Positions 24,067-29,034 of a stretch of 29,034 nucleotides of DNA are shown in pieces; position 1 is the first letter of the stretch, and each line of letters starts with the position of its first letter. The notes under the pieces are model-generated. The model was given only the letters and a program-made list of their open reading frames with translations. It was not told the origin of the DNA and did no database searches. Position numbers and translations under genes: made by a program. Origin of the DNA: CAYVXE01 sp964455375 (GTDB taxonomy: Bacteria; Zhuqueibacterota; Zhuqueibacteria; Oceanimicrobiales; Oceanimicrobiaceae); NCBI GenBank assembly GCA_964455375.1, contig CAYVXE010000051.1:1-29034 (forward strand). The letters are read 5' to 3'.

Positions 24067-24378
24067 TTCTTTCCTTTTGTAACCTACTTGTAATGTTAAA
24101 TGATTATAATGGTTAGTAACAGCCCAGCATAATTCTAATTCGTTTTCAAAGATTACAAGGCTACTATCTATTAAATAACGTCATTTTACAAAAATTATGC
24201 CAGCAACAGGGCAGAAATATTTACAAATCATAACTCTAATAATTTACAATAATTAAGATTAGAACAAAATGTCCAAGAAATCTTTTAAAATCCATTTATT
24301 TCTCAAAGTTGAGAATTCAATTCTTATATTTGAGAATTCTCCTTTCTTAAGGGTTCCAATCCTTTGGAAGATAAGCAT
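24067..24378. other. Intergenic region with a 21-nt-spaced direct repeat
   Basis: 312 nt of AT-rich DNA between the pseudogene and the cupredoxin stop. It contains two copies of TTGAGAATTC at 24309-24318 and 24330-24339, start to start 21 nt apart (two helical turns). No gene is supportable. A promoter for the downstream respiratory module may lie here or in the pseudogene, but I could not identify one. Confidence 0.4.
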
Positions 24379-24756
24379 CTACTCCACTATCAATTTCCCG
24401 CGCAGCATCCCCATGCCGCATTGAAAGCCATACTCACCTGGTTTCTCCGGCGTAAATTCAACGGGAATGGTCTTATGAGGTGTAAGCGTTGCCTGTTTAT
24501 CAAAATCAGGAAACAGCACCTGTTCCGAACAAGCAGCAGTTTCTTCACGACGGAAATTTAAACGCACGGGTTTGCCGGCGTCTACAACGATTACATCCGG
24601 TGAGTATCCACCCTTTACCGTAATAAGTATTTCTTGAATACCGCTTGCGGCCACTGTTAATTTTGTACCCTTTGCTTCTGAAAACCAGAAATACCAGGCG
24701 ACGGCTGAAGCCAGCAGAAGGCCAATTATTGTGATACTGATTTGATCGATTGCCAT
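24379..24756 (-). CDS. Membrane-anchored cupredoxin-like copper protein
   Basis: This 125-residue protein has an N-terminal membrane helix (residues 6-25, ISITIIGLLLASAVAWYFWF) and a cupredoxin domain (about 38-125). Strands and likely copper ligands follow the pattern of cupredoxins that travel with copper ATPases: GGYSPDVIVVDAGKPVRLNF, then TAACSEQVLFPDF (Cys76), then GEYGFQCGMGMLRGKLIV (Cys113, Met115, Met117). The usual His after the second Cys is replaced in the CGMGM motif, typical of this subfamily. AAAGGAGAT precedes the ATG. It lies 60 nt after copA on the same strand, with a hairpin between them. It probably binds copper on the periplasmic face and hands it over or buffers it. Confidence 0.85.
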   Translation of the reverse strand: MAIDQISITIIGLLLASAVAWYFWFSEAKGTKLTVAASGIQEILITVKGGYSPDVIVVDAGKPVRLNFRREETAACSEQVLFPDFDKQATLTPHKTIPVEFTPEKPGEYGFQCGMGMLRGKLIVE

Positions 24757-24778
24757 GATTATCTCCTTTCTTAATTAA

Positions 24779-24808
24779 CCTTGCGAAGGTTTCCGAACCT
24801 TCACAAGG
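24779..24808 (-). promoter_or_regulatory. Intercistronic hairpin between copA and the cupredoxin gene
   Basis: On the minus strand CCTTGTGAAGGTT and AACCTTCGCAAGG form a 13-pair stem (one G-U pair) with a 4-nt CGGA loop. It is followed by TTAATTAAG and then the ribosome site of the cupredoxin gene, not by a T run. It could act as an RNA-stability element or partial attenuator; it does not look like a clean terminator. Confidence 0.7.
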
Positions 24809-24816
24809 AATACATT

Positions 24817-27480
24817 CTACAATTTCGGTGTAAACCGTCGTAAACGATTGGCGTTGGATACCACTGTAACCGAGCTAAACGCCATGGCTGCCCCAGCGAG
24901 CAAAGGTGATAAAAGAATGCCAATAAACGGGTACAAAATTCCGGCTGCAATGGGAATACCAAGGCCGTTATAGAAAAATGCTCCAAACAGATTTTCGCGA
25001 ATATTTTTCATTGTCGCCTTCGAAAGTTGGATCGCCAACACCACCCCCTTTAAACTTCCCTTGATCAAGGTGATATCCGAAGCTTCGATGGCGACGTCGG
25101 TACCTGTGCCGATAGCCAAGCCGATATCTGCCTGCGCCAAAGCGGGAGCGTCGTTGATGCCATCCCCTACCATCGCGACCATCTTGCCTTCATTTTGCAG
25201 TTTTGAGACATTGTGAGCCTTATCTTCCGGCAGCACTTCCGCCAGCACCCGATCCACCCCGACCTGCCGTGCAATAGCGTCCGCTGTGCGATGGTTGTCG
25301 CCGGTAATCATCACCACCTCCAGTCCCATTTGTTTCAACTTGGCGATGGCAGCCCGGGAATCCTCTTTAACCGTATCCGCAACCGCTACAATGCCTGCAG
25401 CTTTGCTGTCGACTGCTACATACATCGGAGTCTTTCCGTCGTCGGCGAGTTGCCGGCTCTGTTCCTCCAGCTCTCCAACCTGAACAGAACGATCACGCAT
25501 CAGCTTAATATTCCCCAGCAAAATTTTCTTGCTGTTTACCGTCGCCTCAACACCATGGCCGGGGATGGCGTTGAAATCTTTGGGAGCGACCAGTTCTATG
25601 GAACGAACCTCGGCCCCTTTCAGGATCGCCTCGCCCAGCGGATGTTCCGAGGCCTTCTCAACCGAAGCAGCAAATTGCAGCACGTCATTCTCTGCAAAGC
25701 CTTTTGTGGTGATAATATCCGTAAGCGACGGTTTGCCTTCGGTGATGGTTCCGGTTTTGTCCAAAATAATGGCGTCCAGTTTTTGTGCGCTTTCAAGTGC
25801 CTCGCCACTACGGATGAGAATGCCGTTCTCAGCGCCCTTGCCGACACCTACCATTAATGAAATCGGCGTAGCCAGTCCCAGGGCACACGGACACGCAATG
25901 ATCAGGGTCGTCACAAATACAATGAGTGCGTAGATCAGATTGGGCTGCGGGCCAAAGTCATACCAGACCACGAAGGCGAAAATTGCAAGGATGATGACGG
26001 TGGGCACAAAATATCCAGCCACTTGATCCACAATCCGCTGGATAGGCGCCTTAGAGCTCTGTGCCTCCTGCACCATCTCAATGATCTGTGACAGTGCCGT
26101 ATCCTTGCCGACTTTGGTCGCTTTGAATTTGAAAGAACCGGTTTTGTTAATGGTTGCACCGATAACTTCATCCCCTGCGTACTTTTCTACCGGGATCGAT
26201 TCGCCGGTGATCATTGATTCGTCCAAAGAAGACGAGCCATCGACCAGCACGCCATCCACAGGCACCTTTTCACCCGGGCGCACGAGGATGATCTCATCCA
26301 ACACCACCTCTTCCACAGGAATGTCAATCTCCTTGCCATCACGAACGACCCGGGCTGTTTTCGGCTGCAAACCGATGAGCTTCTTGATAGCTTCTGAGCT
26401 CTTGCCCTTTGCGCGAATCTCCAACGCCATACCGAGCACAACCAGAGCGACCACAACCGCAACTGTATCGTAAAACTGGTCCGCCAGCGCTTCTTTGGGA
26501 AAAATACCTGGCAACAACACGGCCACTGTAGAGTAAAGCCAGGCAGCCGTAATGCCTGTAGCGATCAAAGTGTGCATGTTGGCCGAACGATTTTTGAGGG
26601 CGGCCCACGCGCCGGTGTAAAACTGTGAGCCCGACCAAAACATGACTGGAAGGCTAATCAATCCCATCGCCATCCAGATGTAACGTAGGGTTTGGCTGCC
26701 ACGTTGAAACTGCGGCGGCAGGCCAAGCAAATCCGGATAGCTGAAAAACACCACTGGCAGCGCCACGATAGCCGCAAAAGCGAACTTGTACATCAACGTT
26801 CTGTACTCTTTCTCCCGCGCTGCTTGGTTTTCGTCAACCGGCTCTTCGTCGACTTTACTCACGGCTTTGGACGGCGTTCCGGATTCAATGGTGGGATATC
26901 CGAGTCGCTCGATCACATTTTTTATTTCAGCCATTTTTACAGAGGCCGGTAAGTAGTCTACTCTGGCCGATTCGGCGGCAAGATCCACACTGGCCGAAAG
27001 CACCCCGGGCGTTTGCAGAAGTTCCTTTTCAATTTTGGTAACGCAAGAGGCACAGTACATACCGCGGATGCCAAGCTTCAGAGTAGCCTGACCTGTTTTG
27101 TAGCCTGCTGATTTTATCGCATTCAGAATTTTGTCGGTATGAACTTCCTGGGGATCAAAGTCAACATAGGCTTTTTCGGTGGTATAATTAACATTTGCCT
27201 GTTTGATACCGGGAAGCTTTTTGACTTCTTTCTCAATAGCCGTTGTACAAGAAGCGCAGTGCATTCCCACTATCGGAATTTGTAGCCGTTCAATACCTTT
27301 GCTCGTAGTGCGGTTCGTAGCCTTATTGCGTCCAGGCCGTAAAACTACGTACTTAGACGGCTCGGCCTCAAACTTTGATTTACAGGCAGGCGAACAAAAT
27401 TCATACTTTTCGCCTTTATATTCTAAATAATTTTCGGCGGGACTCTTAACTTCCATTCCGCACACTGGATCTTGTGCCAT
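24817..27480 (-). CDS. copA: Copper-translocating P1B-type ATPase with N-terminal YHS and two HMA domains
   Basis: This is an 887-residue copper-export ATPase of the inner membrane. The order is a YHS domain (residues 1-46; DPVCGME with Cys7, FCSPACKSKF with Cys29 and Cys33), HMA1 (GMHCASC, Cys75/Cys78), HMA2 (GMYCASC, Cys143/Cys146), then eight predicted helices. The actuator has TGES (425-428), and the transport site is CPC (530-532). The phosphorylation Asp574 lies in DKTGT, the SEHP loop is at 611-614, and GDGIND is at 772-777. The last helices keep the Cu(I) signature residues (YN at 837-838; MAFSS at 866-870), placing it in P1B-1. It pumps Cu(I) out of the cytoplasm. A sigma-54 promoter lies 114 nt upstream, and the cupredoxin gene follows. 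The gene name is by family only. Confidence 0.95.
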   Translation of the reverse strand: MAQDPVCGMEVKSPAENYLEYKGEKYEFCSPACKSKFEAEPSKYVVLRPGRNKATNRTTSKGIERLQIPIVGMHCASCTTAIEKEVKKLPGIKQANVNYTTEKAYVDFDPQEVHTDKILNAIKSAGYKTGQATLKLGIRGMYCASCVTKIEKELLQTPGVLSASVDLAAESARVDYLPASVKMAEIKNVIERLGYPTIESGTPSKAVSKVDEEPVDENQAAREKEYRTLMYKFAFAAIVALPVVFFSYPDLLGLPPQFQRGSQTLRYIWMAMGLISLPVMFWSGSQFYTGAWAALKNRSANMHTLIATGITAAWLYSTVAVLLPGIFPKEALADQFYDTVAVVVALVVLGMALEIRAKGKSSEAIKKLIGLQPKTARVVRDGKEIDIPVEEVVLDEIILVRPGEKVPVDGVLVDGSSSLDESMITGESIPVEKYAGDEVIGATINKTGSFKFKATKVGKDTALSQIIEMVQEAQSSKAPIQRIVDQVAGYFVPTVIILAIFAFVVWYDFGPQPNLIYALIVFVTTLIIACPCALGLATPISLMVGVGKGAENGILIRSGEALESAQKLDAIILDKTGTITEGKPSLTDIITTKGFAENDVLQFAASVEKASEHPLGEAILKGAEVRSIELVAPKDFNAIPGHGVEATVNSKKILLGNIKLMRDRSVQVGELEEQSRQLADDGKTPMYVAVDSKAAGIVAVADTVKEDSRAAIAKLKQMGLEVVMITGDNHRTADAIARQVGVDRVLAEVLPEDKAHNVSKLQNEGKMVAMVGDGINDAPALAQADIGLAIGTGTDVAIEASDITLIKGSLKGVVLAIQLSKATMKNIRENLFGAFFYNGLGIPIAAGILYPFIGILLSPLLAGAAMAFSSVTVVSNANRLRRFTPKL

Positions 27481-27680
27481 CTCTCCTCCTTTTTATTTTT
27501 CTCTTTCCTGAGACGTAAACTTCTCAGGGCAGTAAGTTTTATCTAAATTCAAAGTTCATCTATAATAACTCATCTTTAGTTGATTATTGTCTGGCAAGAT
27601 GAGTGCCAACAAATTCTTAATGAAGCATATCCGCTTTAAAACATAAAATATCAATCGTTTAGAAATTGGATCGATGAAGA
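27358..27680. repeat. Duplicated leader plus YHS coding segment, copA copy
   Basis: About 323 nt, pairing with 28712-29034 at a constant offset of 1354 nt with no net insertion or deletion. The non-coding 200 nt are roughly 91% identical by eye (about 18 differences). The coding part (first 40 codons of copA) has diverged more but keeps an identical stretch over the first 10 codons. The window ends inside or at the border of the second copy. Confidence 0.85.
27594..27608 (-). promoter_or_regulatory. Sigma-54 (RpoN) -24/-12 promoter of copA
   Basis: The minus strand reads TGGCAC-TCATC-TTGC (27608-27594), a full match to the RpoN consensus TGGCAC-N5-TTGC with correct GG-to-GC spacing. It points at copA. 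Transcription would start near 27582, leaving a leader of about 100 nt. The same element is in the second copy of this leader at 28948-28962. Confidence 0.8.
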
Positions 27681-27913
27681 GCGAGTAGCTGATTTGAATT
27701 GAATTTGCTGAATATTTCACATTTAAGTGTTGAATATTCTACAAGTTCTCTCCGTGAGGACTTCACAACAACTGTGTCTGATTCGAGATTATCCTCGTCT
27801 GTTATTCTTAAATTCACCAAAAAAGAATCATTCGCACCGCCAAGCAAGTCCTCAGCGAAATAAAGCTTCACCCATCCATGATCGACCATTCTACATTTTG
27901 CCGCACCAATCAT
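27659..27913 (-). CDS. Doubtful small hypothetical protein
   Basis: An 84-residue frame from the ATG at 27913 reads plausibly in its middle (DHGWVKLYFAEDLLGGANDS, then LVNLRITDEDNLESDTVVVK). The last residues run into the duplicated leader, and there is only a weak AGTGGA before the ATG. I know no family that matches. It may be a fragment left by the duplication, or not coding at all. Confidence 0.25.
   Translation of the reverse strand: MIGAAKCRMVDHGWVKLYFAEDLLGGANDSFLVNLRITDEDNLESDTVVVKSSRRELVEYSTLKCEIFSKFNSNQLLALHRSNF
27710..27739. promoter_or_regulatory. 30-nt imperfect palindrome upstream of the copA sigma-54 promoter
   Basis: Outer arms GAATATT and AATATTC match exactly, with further symmetric matches (CA...TG) towards a TTTAA centre. 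It begins about 100 nt upstream of the -24 element, a typical distance for an enhancer-binding-protein site. It lies just outside the duplicated segment. Confidence 0.4.
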
Positions 27914-27948
27914 TCCACTGTTATTCCCACAACAACGAATCAATCGAG

Positions 27949-28614
27949 CTACTCCATTTCATCTGAGGAAACATTGGAACGCTCGACAAACTGCCGCCAT
28001 TTTCCCTTCAAAGGAATGAACATAGGCACACGTTGCTGATACGCTATATATGTCTCCCCAAACTGTTCAATCGTATTCCGCTCTTCCTTGCGGGCAAGCA
28101 GAGTGTACGCGAGCACGATAATCGGAAACAAGCCCACGGAGAAGAATGTCGGCCAATGTACGACACCTTCCCCAAAAAGTGCCATAAACAACCCCGTGTA
28201 TTGAGGGTGCCGAACCACGCTGTACAATCCTCCGGTTGCGAGCTCGTTTTGTCGATGCGCGCGATGGAGTTCTCGCCAGCCTTGCAGGAAAATGCCAAAG
28301 CCCAAAAAAAGCAACAGATAGCCGACGATCATCGAGATCATCATTCCCGTCTCGCCAATACCCAGCAGTGTGGACCAAAGATTTGCATTGAGGTAACGAC
28401 GATCCAATCCAAAAAACCGAACGAGCAGGTAGATTGTGAGCGGGAAACCATACATTTCTGCGTAGAGAGCGATAATAAATGCCTGGATCAGTCCCGCACT
28501 CGTCCACTCGCGCCACGTTTTCGGGGCAAGATAACGGTAAAGCAACCATGAAGCGATAACGATCACGATCAGTGCTATGCCCCAGGCCCCAGAATGTTCA
28601 ATGCCTCTTTCCAT
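27949..28614 (-). CDS. Isoprenylcysteine carboxyl methyltransferase-like membrane protein
   Basis: This is a 221-residue integral membrane protein when started at the ATG at 28614, which follows GAAAGGAA and comes 13 nt after the YHS gene stop; a longer frame would overlap that gene. Five or so helices are predicted (about 11-29, 41-65, 92-112, 136-150 and 154-173). The C-terminal half carries the ICMT/PEMT signature: LATGGLYSVVRHPQYTGLFM, then ARKEERNTIEQFGETYIAYQQRVP (in part). Bacterial members methylate small hydrophobic molecules; none is assigned here. It forms an operon with the small YHS gene under a sigma-54 promoter matching that of copA, which suggests a role in metal response or envelope adaptation. 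Confidence 0.85.
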   Translation of the reverse strand: MERGIEHSGAWGIALIVIVIASWLLYRYLAPKTWREWTSAGLIQAFIIALYAEMYGFPLTIYLLVRFFGLDRRYLNANLWSTLLGIGETGMMISMIVGYLLLFLGFGIFLQGWRELHRAHRQNELATGGLYSVVRHPQYTGLFMALFGEGVVHWPTFFSVGLFPIIVLAYTLLARKEERNTIEQFGETYIAYQQRVPMFIPLKGKWRQFVERSNVSSDEME

Positions 28615-28627
28615 CTTACGGTTCCTT

Positions 28628-28834
28628 TCAATGTTGAGTTCGCTCCGTGCCATCCTTCGCTTCGCCATACGTGTTCTGGCTCTTTTCCGGAGTAGATGAA
28701 ATGTATTTGTCCGCTGCCGCCTCAAATTTTTCTTGGTACGGCGGTGAACAAAACTCGTATTTTGCGCCGTTGTACTCGATAGTGCTTTCGGCGGAACCCT
28801 TAGCTTCCATTCCGCACACTGGATCTTGTGCCAT
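28628..28834 (-). CDS. Small stand-alone YHS-domain protein
   Basis: This 68-residue protein is nearly the same as the N-terminal YHS domain of CopA for its first 30 residues (MAQDPVCGMEAKG, then YNGAKYEFCSPP), after which it diverges into a polar tail. Cys7 and Cys29 are kept, but the third metal-binding Cys (position 33 in CopA) is a Tyr, so metal binding may be altered. It clearly arose with its leader as a duplicate of the copA 5' end, or the reverse. It is the first gene before the ICMT-like gene and has its own sigma-54 promoter. It could act as a copper carrier or sensor, which is inference. Confidence 0.85.
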   Translation of the reverse strand: MAQDPVCGMEAKGSAESTIEYNGAKYEFCSPPYQEKFEAAADKYISSTPEKSQNTYGEAKDGTERTQH

Positions 28835-29034
28835 CTCTCTCCCCCTTTATTTTTCTCTTTCCTAAGATGTAAACTTCTCAGGACAGTAAGTTATATCTAA
28901 ATTCAAAGTTCATCGATAATTACTCATCTTCAGTTGGTTATAGTCTGGCAAGATGAGTGCCAACAAATTCTTAATGAAGAGTATCCGCTTTAAGACATAA
29001 AATATCAATCGTTTAAAAATTGAATCGATGAAGA
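28712..29034. repeat. Duplicated leader plus YHS coding segment, second copy
   Basis: Partner of 27358-27680, in the same orientation. It includes the sigma-54 element at 28948-28962 and the start of the small YHS gene. The similarity reaches the last base of the window, so the repeat may be longer. Confidence 0.85.
28948..28962 (-). promoter_or_regulatory. Sigma-54 (RpoN) -24/-12 promoter of the YHS/ICMT operon
   Basis: TGGCAC-TCATC-TTGC on the minus strand, identical to the copA element. The predicted start is near 28936, about 100 nt upstream of the YHS ATG. The surrounding leader differs at about 9% of positions while the -24/-12 element is unchanged. Confidence 0.8.

Larger units (their letters stand above)
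27481..27948. other. copA upstream region and space to the methyltransferase gene
   Basis: 468 nt. From right to left: a doubtful small frame (27659-27913), a 30-nt palindrome (27710-27739), the duplicated leader (to 27680) with its sigma-54 promoter and the copA ribosome site region (AAAAAGGAGGAGAG before 27480). Confidence 0.7.

Noticed and set aside
25213..25857. Long plus-strand frame opposite copA
   Set aside because: Antisense shadow of the conserved P-type ATPase coding sequence; no ribosome site or recognisable domain.
28615..28725. 37-residue upstream extension of the ICMT-like protein
   Set aside because: Arg-rich, overlaps the YHS gene in another frame; the ATG at 28614 follows GAAAGGAA and the YHS stop.

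Overview
The window is about 29 kb of an AT-leaning (roughly 42% GC by eye) bacterial chromosome from a draft assembly; a 100-N scaffold gap lies at 11641-11740. A large Oar-type TonB-dependent receptor, a YceI-like protein, an ECF sigma/anti-sigma pair, an M28 peptidase and a menaquinone-type NrfD/FeS/Mo-protein/multihaem module together suggest a Gram-negative member of the FCB superphylum (Calditrichota-, KSB1- or Ignavibacteria-like). This placement is inferred from gene content only. There are no rRNA or tRNA genes and no CRISPR array. Almost every gene is on the minus strand.

Layout. (1) 1-3.8 kb: the 3' end of an unknown plus-strand gene, then minus-strand genes for a secreted DUF6263-like protein, a secreted M28 Zn-peptidase, and an ECF sigma factor overlapping its membrane anti-sigma factor. 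(2) 4.1-7.6 kb: a tight, overlapping four-gene operon (methyltransferase, SRPBCC/cyclase-like protein, ketosynthase with intact Cys-His-His, FAD-dependent reductase). It looks like a compact polyketide or modified-fatty-acid pathway. (3) 7.7-11.1 kb: a TPR lipid- or envelope-type protein, YceI, phosphoglycerate kinase and a PilZ protein. (4) 11.1-16.1 kb: the assembly gap flanked by an exact 55-nt repeat, a terminator, the TonB receptor, then about 1 kb of decayed DNA with an IS4-type transposase remnant. (5) 16.1-23.8 kb: a respiratory module (pentahaem cytochrome, molybdopterin-family protein, four-cluster FeS protein, ActC/QrcD-type NrfD, two-helix small protein, cytochrome with a four-fold internal repeat, cyclic-nucleotide-binding protein). 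It resembles Qrc/alternative complex III and probably exchanges electrons between menaquinone and periplasmic c-haems. (6) 23.8-29.0 kb: a frameshifted secreted-protein pseudogene, then a copper-handling region: a cupredoxin, a YHS-HMA-HMA CopA ATPase, an isoprenylcysteine-methyltransferase-like membrane protein and a small YHS protein.

The most striking non-coding signal is in region 6. The promoter/leader and first YHS codons of copA are duplicated (about 320 nt, colinear without net indels) in front of the small YHS gene. Both copies carry a textbook sigma-54 -24/-12 element (TGGCAC-N5-TTGC) pointing at the gene. This suggests that the copper ATPase and the YHS/methyltransferase pair form one RpoN-dependent regulon. 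The other candidate for new biology is the orphan ketosynthase operon in region 2.
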